Under the pieces are notes generated by a model. That model ran no database searches and was not told the DNA's origin. It saw nothing but the letters and a program-made list of their open reading frames with translations. Made by a program: the position numbers and the translations under genes. DNA of 64,000 nt from Isoetes taiwanensis (Eukaryota; Streptophyta; Lycopodiopsida; Isoetales; Isoetaceae): NCBI GenBank assembly GCA_021234155.1, contig JAJEKV010000017.1, positions 15,951,455 through 16,015,454 of the forward strand, in the 5' to 3' direction. Position 1 is the first letter of the stretch, and each line of letters opens with the position of its first letter. Shown one piece after another: positions 45,099-56,432 of the stretch.

Positions 45099-45888
45099 AT
45101 GAAGGTTTCGATGGAGAACACCGTGCAAGGTATGGTTAATGACCCAAAAGCTTTTTTGCTTTCTCAGGTGCAACTAGAAATAGATCGATGTCAGAAACAA
45201 AAGCTTATTGAGCTTGAGAATTTTAAGGCAAAGTTGAGATTTAAGTTTGATACACTGAAACAAGAAGTGTTGGTGAGCAAGGATGATGAGGATAGTGATG
45301 AGAATGAAGCAAATAGCGAGTGTAAAGCAGCCAAAAATAAAGAAGTCTCTTAAATAAAAATTCAGTTAGCATCATTTATCGAAGAGCAAGAGAAGGAAAA
45401 AGCATTGAATGTAAGATTGAGTGGCACACAGAAGGAATACAATGAAAAAACTATAGAGGTTGTTGCAACTTTCTGTGAGAAGGAATTGCAAATCATAGAT
45501 GTTTCGGGTGGGAAAGCCTGGTGAGAAAGAAAGACTGCTTGTTGTAAAATTCCAATCCAGACAGGACAAATTTAATGTGTTGATGAAGAAAACAATTTTG
45601 AAGGGAAAAAGTATTTGGACAAATGATGATCTCACAAAAAACCACTTACAGGCATACAAGGAACAATTGCAAATTTTCAAGGAAGCATATTGGCGCCGTG
45701 GCAAGGTGATTATGGAAGAAATGAATGCATAGGAAATTGTGGCCGCCAGGGTCATGTGCTGGAACATTAATAGTATGAATGAAATTAGAGTAGAAATAAT
45801 GCATGATGTTTTGGATGATGTAGATATAATATTTTTTTTTGGAAACATGTGAAAACGAAGAGCGCGGAGCGCTAGACATTGATGGATG
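45099..45888 (+). pseudogene. LINE ORF1 remnant and start of its endonuclease
   Basis: 45099-45353 is a Lys/Glu-rich coiled coil ending in an acidic stretch. 45499-45732 reads LVVKFQSRQDKFNVLMKK, LKGKSIWTNDDLTKNH, the pattern of a LINE ORF1 RNA-binding C-terminal domain. After the stop, VMCWNINSMNEIRVEIMHD and DVDIIFF match the first strand and helix of an APE endonuclease. This is cut at 45888 by R2; the continuation lies at 62040-62270. Confidence 0.55.
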
Positions 45889-46601
45889 TTGAAGGTATTC
45901 CTGGCAAACCTTCAATTTCAATGGCTTAGAACCTCCAGGTGCTTTAGACAACCACTATGTGCAAGAAAACTGCAAAAAAAAATGCTCAAACAATGAGTTA
46001 GCACTGCTTTCCCAAAACAAGAAAAAGGTGGTCTCAGCAAAAATGATACCATTTGCTAGCAGATTCGAATTTTGATATGGTTCTGATTCAAAAAGCTGCT
46101 CTAGTACTCAAGAAATATAGGGCCAAAAGTCAGATGCTAGTAGGTTTGTAGAGATCTCTCAAATTTGTAAACCTGACCAAGTCAAAAGTTGGTCAATATC
46201 CCTGGCAGCCAGCTAAATTTTGCAGATCAAAAAGTATAAGTCCTTATTAACTTTTGACAGTTGATCCTATCTCTTGACATATCTTCACACAAGGATCAAC
46301 AGTTTTTTGGCAAAGAAATATGCTAGAATGCCCTAAATTTCAGTTTTTTGCAGAGACTGTCACAAAGCAAAAACAACAAGCAATTTTTTGTAAATTGAGT
46401 TCTAATGATCTTTTTGTACTTTTGACAAGTCCTGACGCTCGAACAGGTCTGTAAACAAAGCAGAATCAGTGGTTTGTCAAGGATGAATGCTATTTTACCC
46501 TGATAAACTACTTTTTCCTCCAAGAATGCTGTCACAAACAAAAACCAACATGCAAACTTTGTAAATCAAGTTTTTTGTTTTTGTACTAATTGGTTGTATG
46601 C
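45889..46601 (-). repeat. Repeat R2, left part (inverted copy of R1)
   Basis: The reverse complement matches 27268-27830 and 20940-21079, including CCTGGAGGTTCTAAGCCATT and AAATGGTATCATTTTTGCTG. It lacks the solo LTR that splits R1 and is interrupted at 46601 by the 13.4-kb gypsy element. Confidence 0.65.
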
Positions 46602-48195
46602 TGTGACGTCCCCTACTCCTTATACGATGCCCGCATCGTATTCGAAGGAGGAGCATTCCCCCTGGCAGTTGCCTGACAGGGGCCATCCACCCGATTCTAC
46701 TCCCACGGGGCAGAGCCAGCAAGGGAAGAGTGGATGTGTCATTCACCCGTCTTCCATCGGGTCGACCTATCTGCGGAAGCGTGAAGAAACAAACGTAAGC
46801 ACAACTAACAATATACAATCACCATAGAGATAGCAACATCACAGAGATAACAATACCTTCATAGCAACAATACAAAGGGGAGATCCTACCCAGGGCTCGG
46901 ACTCAAGGGGGATGACTGACGGCTAGGTCTCCAGAGTTCATTGCAGACAGAATTCATGGCAATGGATTTGGCTGGCATAGAACATGGCTTTGGGTAGTCC
47001 ACTCCATCCGCCCCTCCCGTGCACACTTTGCAGAGTAGGCTGAAAGGTGTTGGGACTGGACCGTAGCCTGCCGGGTGAATGGCCAAAGGGGCTACTACTG
47101 CTGGGTTGCATCTCCCCAGCCCCGATGAGGCAGGAAGAGAGTTTCCTCTCCTCCAGAGGCATCCATGCTCATCGCAGGCGGCTAGAGGGCCACTGCCCTT
47201 ATTCGACTTAAACTCACTGGAAGGTCATATTCACCACCCCACGAGTGTCGAGCTCATGCCTTGCCCACACGCAGTGACAAGCCATTAAGCCTAGCCCGCA
47301 GAGACCCCCGATAGGCTTTACTACCAGAGGGGTCAGTCCGCGATGAGACAAGTTCCTCCTTATCAACCGGCCTTGCCCCTTCACCCACAACCAGGTGGGC
47401 TCCTGTGCACGGGCCGCAATTATGTGGGAACTAAGGCGCTATGCTAGGAGCATCTACTACACAGCCTTTAGGTCTCTACCCCCCTTCCCAAAACAAGGAG
47501 ATCACAGAGTGGAATACATACAATATCACAGAACAGAAATAGAGAATCACATCAATCTATCTACTTAACATCCAATGTTAGGTTCATTCGTTAGAGTCTC
47601 GGATCTAGGGATCTACAAGGCTTCTGGAGAAGATCTAACATACTGAATCGGCATATTGCCACGCCCAAAGACGGTTTTGCACAACAGAACAACTAGATAC
47701 CTGCTCCTTGGTTCGCTCCTGATCCTCGGAAGGCGTCCATACTCCTGATCTTGGCGAAGACGACTGCTACTCAACAACCTGTTGTGCAAATCCGGCTTTT
47801 CGGAGCCTGGCAATGCGATTTCGAGTCCTACCTTGGCCGAATGGGCCCAAGGGAACCCTAAATGCGAAAAAGGAAAGGAAGCTCTAGAGAACCCTAATTG
47901 GCAAAATGAAAGGAGAGCTAGGGTCTAGGGTTTTAGCCCTTATATAGACCCTATCTAGGTTAGGGCATCCATATGGACAAATGGCTTTAAGCCATTTGGA
48001 AATGGATGAACAAGGAACCTTTTGTTGTGTATGTTTAATTACATACCCAACATCCAAAGTTGCCCCCTAGGTGCAACCTTTAGCTCCTAGGTATAACGTT
48101 ATCCCGCTCTCAAGTACATGTCAACTGTGACATGTACGTGTGACATGGCAGTATAATATACGTATTCGGGGCGTATATTATGCTGGAACGTCACA
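46602..48195 (-). repeat. 3' LTR of the 13.4-kb element
   Basis: Starts TGTGACGTCCCC and ends GGAACGTCACA, an extended terminal inverted repeat. Hairpins: ATACGATGC/GCATCGTAT (46622-46641), TACATGTCA/TGACATGTA (48115-48136) and AGTATAATATACG/CGTATATTATGCT (48150-48184). Confidence 0.9.
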
Positions 48196-49284
48196 TTCTC
48201 CCCACCTTGACTTGATGTCGCCCTCAAAGATCACGCCGCCTCCCCACCTTGGGCACCAGCGTGATATCCCCGCAATAACAACAACTTTTTATATTCATGT
48301 TATATTAATCACCTCATGTAATCTTTGTAGTTTATTGTAATTGTACTATGGTGAGAGGCTCTTCCGTCCTCTACTTCATAATCTATTATTGACAAAATTA
48401 ACATCGATTATAGTTTAAAGGTTTTAAGCTAAAACTTCTTATCGCCTCCTCACAACACATCATGGCAAAATTATGTGTTGTGAGTCCTCGTAGCTATCCT
48501 CCCCGCCGCCGGTCCTTCTAATTGCCCGGGATGTACGCCACGCTAGTACATATTTAATTATTATTATAAGGGTTGGTTGTAAGGGAACCACCCATTAAAT
48601 ACAATTACATGGATGCAAGGCATATCTCTACGTAGGAAGATTATGTTTCTCCCATCCCGGCCGAGGAGACAAATACCTATCATGCCTATATGCCGCCATG
48701 CCTACACTCAGAGTTGCCTAGCGTGGGACTTGGGTCCTTCCCCGATATGGGGCGGAAGGGCCCCCCCGTAGGCATTGACTAGAGGTGCTTTTCCTATTAG
48801 TGCATACCGAATGACCTCCTTTTTCTCGAGGTCGCCTACTTCGCGGGAAACGTATAGACTTCTAATCTACTTTCCACTCATCCAACCGAAACGCTGGGTC
48901 ATGTCTACATTGACATTACACCACTCCCTAGAGAGCACCTTAGTGGTCTCATCATCGGTAACAACGATGCAACCCATGCCTAGCATAGGTCGCATGTGAT
49001 TAACCTTAGCTACACATGCTTAAATCTAAACCCAAATCGACATGCCCGAGCCGATTTCTTGGTTGCTGATGTCGACTACTTTACGGTGACGAGCCGACCC
49101 TTTGCATTGCTCCATAAACTTCGGGTACCGCTTCTTAAGATCTGATTCCAAAGCATCCACGTAGCGCCTTCCACGGGTAAGTGCTTCCACTTCACAAGGT
49201 ATTGAGAAATTTTGACCTTCTCGCCTTCTTATAAGATCTATTAAGAAGGACTTCCGACGATTTCAATATGCTCGTCCGTCATTT
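48196..49284 (-). other. 3' untranslated region and polypurine tract of the 13.4-kb element
   Basis: AAGGTGGGGAGAA on the minus strand (about 48208-48196) is the polypurine tract. Just downstream of integrase (about 49290-49090, minus) there are chromodomain-like traces (KRYPKFM). I see no other protein in it. Confidence 0.5.
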
Positions 49285-50229
49285 CTAAAAACTCATTTGT
49301 CTCCAATACTTCCTCGGGTTTGGGGTGTGCCTCTTTAGCGCACTTACGTGGAAAACTTTATGGATTTTAAGATGTCTTGGCAGTCCAACTTGTAGGATTG
49401 GGTACCTACTCTCTTCTCTATCCCGGAAGGGTCCAGCCCATCTTGGAGCAAGCTTCTTGCAATTGCCGATCGCGAGCTTGGCCTGCTTGACTTTGATCTT
49501 CAACCAAACTTTGTCTCCCACTTCAAATTCTCTTATCGTCCTATGCTTGTCGATGATGCTTTTCTCACCGCTTCTTGCCGCAAGGAGGTATCCTCTCACT
49601 TCTTCCACCAAGTCTTGCATTTCCAAAAAGCATCTGGCTGAGACTTCCACCTTGGACACGTGGTTGTGCCAAGTATCCCGGGTAAGACAACGATACCCGT
49701 AATTAATCATAAAAGGGCTCATCTGCGATGACTCCTGCTTGGTGCTGTTGTATGCAAACTCTACTAAGTGGATGAAATCATCCCACTTGGATTGCTTGTT
49801 CCATACATAGCTTCTTAACATATCTTCGATGATCCTGTTTGTCCTCTCCGTCCCACCATCCGCTTGGGGATGATATGCCGCGCTCATCGAAAAGCTTTGT
49901 CCGGATGGTGGTGAATAGGTCCCCGCCAAAAGGCGCATAAACTTGAGTCTCTATCCGAGATTATCTCCTCGGCATGCCATGGAGCCTAAAAAATCTCCTT
50001 AACAAATAGGTTAGCCGTGTCTACGTCAGATCGGTTGTCCCCAAGACGGCACAAAGTGTGCCATCTTTGACAACTTATCTACTACCACCATCAAGGCATC
50101 TTTGCCCCTTGCTGTTCTTGGGAGTCCTGTAATGAAATCCATGCTTATTACCTCCCACTTAGCGTTGGGTACGGGCAATGGTTCCAAGGCACTGAATCCG
50201 GAGCTGTTCCGCCTTTGTCTGGCGGGCAT
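49285..50229 (-). pseudogene. Integrase of the 13.4-kb gypsy element
   Basis: Frame 50229-50026: [20 protein letters not shown], then [14 protein letters not shown] (first Asp). Frame 49938-49285: SAAYHPQADGGTERTNRIIE (catalytic Glu), WDDFIHLVEFAYNSTKQESS, FEVGDKVWLKIKV, and KLAPRWAGPF...HKVFHVSALK, the GPF/Y module. The second Asp region lies in the shifted stretch between them. Confidence 0.8.
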
Positions 50230-50699
50230 ATCCGCACTCTCTAATATATTTTGCTATTTCCTTCTTCATGCCGGGCCAATAATAATCGCTTCTAACCTTT
50301 GAAGTATGTCTTCATGAACCCCGCATGCCCTCGCTATGGGACTATTGTGTGTATCATTCAAGATAAGCTTTCTAACTTCCAAGATTTTGGCACACACAAT
50401 TTATTTTTATAGTATAGCAAATTTCCCTCCTTCTTGTAGTGCCCTAACATCTCCCTTTCCTTGTCGGTCCTGGCCTCTTTGAAATGCTCGCCCAAACTTC
50501 CTTGAAGTCGAGGTCCGGCCGGCAATTTTTCCTCAATCTTCTTGCCAAACTCGCTTACGAGTGTTGATATGGCGTGCTACAATGAATTCTTGTTGCCAAT
50601 GGCTTCCCTCGAAAGGGCATCCGCAAACCACGCTTGAGCTTCCCCTCGGCTTATAACTTATCTCAAAGTCATATTCTTCCAAGAATTCCATCCATCTCC

Positions 50700-51760
50700 T
50701 TTGCCTCAAATTAAGGAGCTGCCGCGTAAATATGTATTGAAGGCTTTGATGATCTCAGGTCTAGCTGGAATTTTCTTCCCAAAGTAGATAATGCCTCCAA
50801 ATTCTTAAAGCCCTTACTATGGCCAGGAGCTCTTGATCGTGGCGCAGGGTATGCTTTCTCGGCGCCGCTCAACTTCTTGGAATCATAGGCCACTACTATT
50901 TCCTCCTCGATGAGGATCAAGCTTGCCGCCGTCCCCGCTAGCATCCGTTGCTACGAAGCTTATCTTTGGTCGGATCCGCAAGACCAAAACGGGCCGCCGC
51001 CAAAGCTTCCTTTAGTGTCTCAAATGCTTTTGGGCCTTGTTTTGCCAATGAGATGCCCACCTTTTATCTTCCCACCTTTTGTGAGATCCGCAATGGCGAT
51101 GCTACCTTGGCAAAATTCTTCACAAATCTTCTCTATAATAGCCCGCTAGGCCTAGGGAAGCTCCCCGACTTCATGCGTGTTCTTAGGTGCCGCCAGCCGA
51201 TCACGGCTTCGATCTTTGCGTGGTCGTGGAAATGCCTTCGCTGTGATCACGCGGCCCCAAGTACTCCACCTTTTCCGCTAGGCGGCGGCACTTCGATAAC
51301 TTCGCAAAGAGTTGATGCCTTCTTAACTTTTCAAGCACCTTCCTCAAATGTTTGGCGTGTTCTCCACGACTTGTCAGTACACCAAGATATCGTCGAAGAA
51401 GACTATGATGAAGGAATCTAAAAATTCGCTGAAGACGCCGCTCATTAACCTCATGAATGTGGTGGGCGCATTAGACAATCCAAAGGGCATAACCGTGGAA
51501 CTCATAGTGCCCATATCTTGTCCTAAACGCCGCCTTATGGATGTCTTCCTTTTGATCCTAATCTGGTGATACCCCTCGATCCGAGATCTATTTTGGAGAA
51601 GATCTTTGCTCCCCTCGCAATCGATCCATTAAGTCATCCGACCTAGGCAAGGCATACTTATTTTTGATGGTGTGCTTATTTAACCGGTGGTAATCAATGC
51701 ACATCCTAAGGCTCCCATCCTTCTTCTTCACAAAGAGAATAGGGGTTCGAACGGGAGACA
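50700..51760 (-). pseudogene. RT and RNase H of the 13.4-kb gypsy element (heavily frameshifted)
   Basis: Minus-strand pieces in changing frames: [27 protein letters not shown] (RT active site, near 51385), FVKNFAKVASPL and FETLKEALAA. RNase H: LAGTAASLILIEEE, VAYDSKKLSGAEKAYP, then LLAIVRALRIWRHYL in another frame. Frame changes occur about every 50-150 bases. Confidence 0.65.
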
Positions 51761-52231
51761 CTAGGTCTTATGAACCCTAGGTCTAGCAATTCTTGCAATT
51801 GCTTTTTAACTCCGCAATTCCTGGGTTGACATCCTATAAGGTGCCTTGCTTGTAGGTTTCGGCCCCAGTTCAAGTGCTATTTCACACTCGACTCCTCTAT
51901 AGGGCTTTAAGTCGCTTAATCTCATCAGAAACAAGTCGCGGAAATTCCTCGATCAACTTTGCTATTGGCCCGAAGCTTGCTAGATTCTTTGATCTCCTTA
52001 TTTCTCTCTCGGCCCCGATCTTCGAGCTCAAGCTTAAGGAGATAAGCCATTTGCTTGCTTTCTTATGCACTTAAGCAATTTTTCACTACTCATGCATTGC
52101 ATGATTGGGGTTACTTTTTACCTGCGGATCTCGGATGACCTTGCCCTCCGAGTTGTTAAGGTCACCTTTTACGCTTCCCACAATCGATGATTGCTCCTCG
52201 CTGGTCCAAGATATTCCATTCCAATAATCGA

Positions 52232-52821
52232 TCATACTTGCCTATATTCATGACTTCGCTCCCAATGCAACATTAACGCCGACAAGTCTACATTGAAGTT
52301 TATTCTCTTCCCCGCCAGATGCCTAATCGCTCCATTGGCTAACACGACCGGCCTGGGCTTGGACTTTAGCGGCTTTAGCTTCAACATGCTTACCATCCTA
52401 GGGGATGCAAAGTTGTGACTGCTCCCTAAGTCTATCAATACTACAAAGGATTTCTCTTGGGCTTTCCCGGTCGTTGAGATCACCTTATACTGACTTTCTG
52501 CATTTCCTGTATCAATAGCTGCGAAAATGTGACACTCACCATGGATGTAGTCTCGTATTTCGCCGCCGCTCAAGGTCCGGCGGTGTCTCCCATCCCAGCC
52601 CGCCAATGCCGCATTCATTATCGGGGGGCAATTGTTGGTCCTATGCCCCGGCCGGAAGCATCCAAACATAGCCGCTTTTCTATACACTCCCTTCTTCTCC
52701 TTGGGAATGGACTGCAGAATTGCCTCACCGCTTGGGAATAGTTAGACCCGGCTCCTTGCTCCTTGAAGCTTACCCGTTTCCTTTCCCCGCTTGCCACCAC
52801 TTGTGTTGCCTTGCTTCCCAT
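52232..52821 (-). pseudogene. Zinc knuckle and protease of the 13.4-kb gypsy element
   Basis: Frame 52687-52232 opens in a degenerate knuckle (CFRPGHRTNNCPP), continues with the Cys/His-poor linker HRRTLSGGEIRDYIHGECHI, and contains the protease site VVLIDLGSSHNFASPRMVSM. The active site reads DLGS rather than DTGA/S. 52821-52618 overlaps in another frame with a basic linker. Confidence 0.7.
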
Positions 52822-52842
52822 AATTTGAGTTGTACCGCCTTG

Positions 52843-53665
52843 CTAGCTATCGGGCTTGCCGCCTTTTGGGCTATAGCCTCCTCGTGGCCTTCCCCTTATC
52901 CCGAAATATTGCTGCCTTTGGTGCATGCTCTTGGCGGTCCCGTTCCTTGCAAACTTATGGCCTTTGCTTACGCCTCGACCACACGACTTCGGTTTATTGC
53001 CCTTACAAGCTTGCGGATCTCGGCTGCTCAATCCCTCGATATAGCCTTCCACCGCATGCTTTTCACTCAACTTTGGCACATAAAGCCTTAGTCTCATAAA
53101 TTCTTCCGTGTATTTCTCATCGATTTGTTGCCTTGTTACAGCCTATAGAACCGCCGTGATCATGTTGCACCTATGTTCTCTTGGCACATAATGATGTTTG
53201 AACGCCTTGGCGAACTTCCCGAATTTGCAATCGTCCCTCGCCGTGACGCGGAGCTTTAGCATACCCTTCCACCAAATTCTCGCTGCTCCCTTGAGGTTTG
53301 CTTTGTTGCTACCCCCGCTTTTATCTTTATCTTTCATGCCATAGGCGTTGCCGTACTCACTCATCTCGCCCAGCCACGCCTCTGCTTCCATTCGGATCTG
53401 TTTTCTCCCGAAAAATCGCTTCTAACTTTCGGCTTTCCACACATTACTAGGGCGGAGTCAACTTTCTTCTCGTAATCGGCCTGCGGATCCGCCTCATCCA
53501 CCGTTTGATCCCGCGGCGATCCTGGCCTCTCTTCTTCCCCGCTCCTTTGATGCCGAAGTTCAGATCTGAGCTGGAGCTCGAGGATCCCGAACTAGAGATC
53601 TTCTCCTTCGCTTCTCTTCCTTTGTTGCACCGTCCGCCAGCCGGTGTTTCCGGCAAAGGGTACAT
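52843..53665 (-). pseudogene. Gag of the 13.4-kb gypsy element (broken)
   Basis: Frame 53391-53143: EAWLGEMSEYGNAY, KGAARIWWKGMLKLRVTARD, FAKAFKHHYVPREHR, as in Retrotrans_gag. Frame 53097-52843: LRLYVPKLSEKHAVEGYIEG and a basic tail. 53665-53447 is a Ser/Gly-rich N-terminal linker. At least three frame changes. Confidence 0.65.
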
Positions 53666-54021
53666 TCCGGGTCCTGTCCTCCTATTGCTACTACCCCCCC
53701 GCTAACAATGCCCTTATGTCGCGGGATGTCCGATCTGATCTGGGATAGCTCCTCTTCCTGTTTATTTTGCCATTAAGACAAATTCCTCTACCGGAAGCCT
53801 TTGGTGGGTATGTTCTTGTTCTCGCTTGCCAGTGTTCATCAAGGTTTCTAGGTACTCTAGCTGCATGCACATTAGAGTACATTCTGATCATTAGTTCTTA
53901 TTTTGTGTGTTACGTTGCTTTACTTGTTTATACAATTTGAGGGAACAATTATATACAAAAAGAGATATATATTATATTCATATATATATACTAAAACTTT
54001 TACATGCAAATTAATAAACTT

Positions 54022-55641
54022 CTACTCTTGAAATTTCTTGAGGTAGTCAGGGTGGTCCTCCAAAAATTTCTTCACTTGGGCCGTACCTAATGACCCTGTT
54101 AAGTTCCTGAGAATATTTGTTGTCGTCCCTCCTTGGAGTGCTGCCTCCATGTCTTCAATTCTCCTATCTGATGTATACGCAGCTGTCACTGCCAATCTGC
54201 CCTGCCGCCTATAAGGGATTGCAAAGTCGAAGATGGTCAATGCAATCGCTCTCTTGATCAGGACAACACGATCGATGTTTGATGCTAATCGAGCATGGTG
54301 CCCAAATCCTGAGAGGGCGATAAGCATAAAGACCCCTTCTTCGCCTCGTGGGCTAAATTGGCGGTGAATAACCACTATTCTTCCGTCTAGCAACAACGGC
54401 AGGTAGTATCTGAGCGCTTTATCATGCCCTGCTTCTTCGGCAGACGAGGAAGTTGCCCTGTGCCTTCCCGCGAAGTCATCCACTGGTACTTCCTCTAGCT
54501 CTCTGAAGTCTTGGTGCACCAGCCTCCTTAGGTTGATACTGCCTCCATGTTGCTTCAGGATTGGTGTTGGCGAGCTCGGTAACAATGCTGAGGTGGACTT
54601 GCCCTTGATGCCCATTTGTTCCTGAATCGCCATGAACTCCTCCTCCGAGGGCAATTCCTTTTCGGTCATCATCTGCCTGATACCTGCGTAAGCTTCTATA
54701 TCTGATGATGTCTCGCCGGTGAAGGTTCTGGCTTCTCTTATGCTGATAGGGAAGTCCCGAAGCTTCTCGACGATGAAGTCGCCGAGGTCCGCCTCGCCGT
54801 CGTAGGAGATGCAAAATCTCATCTACCCTAAGACCTCTCGGCCACGCACCGTGGAAGATTCTTAATGTCATGAAGGGTTAGATATGCCTCGCCGCTATGA
54901 ACACCGGTGTCAAGCTTGTAATGCCCCGCCCGAAAGTGGTGGGGCTCTTCTTGTTGCTCTCACCCCTCTTCAAGCTTTGATCTACTGCTCGCTTTGTCGC
55001 CTCTCTTGCTCCGATCCGTGTCTTCGTGGTCCCACTTCGTATTCCTCCTCTTCTTCTTCTTCTTCTTGCTCGTGCTCGAAGTCGCATAATGCTCCTCCTC
55101 TCACCAAGGGCCATGGCTATGGGTTCAACTTCTAAAGGCTGAACTGAGGGTTCCCTATCCGGTTTGACCCCTCAAGAGATAAAAAGATGGCTACAGCTGC
55201 TGTATAGGAGAAGTACCTCCTCCTATTGACAGAGATGGACATGTAGTTGGGAAGGCGGACTGCTTTATTCTCTAAATACTTATCTACATTTGGGATATCT
55301 TGCAGGGCTGACTTGAGGGCCGTGTTAGGTGCAAAATATCCTACACAAGGTGGGAGTTCTACCAAAGATGGTCCTATCTTGGCATGGAACTCAGACATAA
55401 TGCTCTGGTAGAAGGGAATGGCGTTGATGGTAGCTTCAATGTCGAGTTCCCTTCGGAAGACACTGAAGACGGATTCGATGTCAGCTTCAGCCACATGAGC
55501 TGTGGCGCTGTACCATCGCTTGAATGAAGAAGTGGCCATGGGCACTGAGGAGTTGGGGATGACAGACAGATGCTGAAGCACCCTAAGGATCAGGGAAATC
55601 GGCTTGGAGCAGAGAGCGAGGTTGTAAGGCGCAAATGACAC
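54022..55641 (-). pseudogene. Unknown accessory ORF between H3-like ORF and gag
   Basis: The first part (55641-55132, likely start MATSSFKRW at 55539) is a mixed helical sequence: DIESVFSVFRRELDIEATIN, then VDKYLENKAVRLPNYMSISV. A charged Arg/Glu-rich stretch from a GAAGAA run follows in shifted frames (55114-54878). The last part (54822-54022, 266 codons) is open: EADLGDFIVEKLRDFPISIR, then GRIVVIHRQFSPRGEEGVFM, ending VKKFLEDHPDYLKKFQE. I recognise no family. Its place within the element suggests an element-specific protein. Confidence 0.5.
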
Positions 55642-55821
55642 TTGGGTTCCCCTTTATAGGCAAAACCCTAATTTTGGGAAAATTTTAGGTTCGCATTTGT
55701 CTGAATTTCTAGGGTCTAGAGGTATAATTCATGGGCTAACTGAGCTTGGAAATACTTTTAAGGGTCCCTAAGCAATGATTTTGGTTCGTTGAAGGACAGC
55801 TTTGGGTCAATTCGGACGTGA

Positions 55822-56302
55822 CCACTCACACAGTGCGCCAGAGTGGGATTGGTTTGGGGACCGAATCGGTTCGGGCGCACTCTGTGAGGGGTGGGCTCTT
55901 ATTTAGATCAATAATGATGCTAACTAGAGAACTAAGGGTATAATCCTGGGTATCTCATTGAGATAACCTGGATTGAGCCCTTACTCGCCTTATTTGGGCA
56001 AGTTTTGGTCTAGATTGAGGGTCGACCACTCACACAGTGTGCCATGGGGGAATCGGTTTGCAAACCGAATGAGCCTGGGCGCACTCTGTGAGGGGTGGAA
56101 CTCCATTCGGCTGATAGTTGGCCGGTTTTGACAAACTATGGGTCAAATCCTACTATTTAAGGTGAGCTGGATCGAATGGTATACCTACTTTCTGCATTTA
56201 GGCAAGATTGGGCACCAAACTATGCTCGACCACTCACACAGTGCGCCATGGGGGAATCGGTTTGCAAACCGAATGAGCCTGGGCGCACTCTGTGAGGGGT
56301 GG
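55822..56302. repeat. Three ~73-bp hairpins at 204-bp spacing
   Basis: Units at 55822-55894, 56026-56098 and 56230-56302. Each has the arms CCACTCACACAGTGYGCC and GGGCGCACTCTGTGAGGGG, and the inner palindrome CGGTTTGCAAACCG in two of the three. Spacers are degenerate copies of each other, so these are old tandem repeats of which the hairpin is the best preserved part. Confidence 0.85.
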
Positions 56303-56432
56303 GACCAAAATGCTTGGTTTTTGTTCCAATTTTACTAATTTCTAAATACAGAATTCGGTAATGCATCCTACTTACACTCAATTAATTTACGAATTACAAA
56401 CTTATACTAGAGAGAAGGTTATCTACAACAGT

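Noticed and set aside
55019-55080. Arg-rich or Glu-rich domain from a GAAGAA run
   Set aside because: It is a simple-sequence tract inside the accessory ORF; which frame is real cannot be decided.
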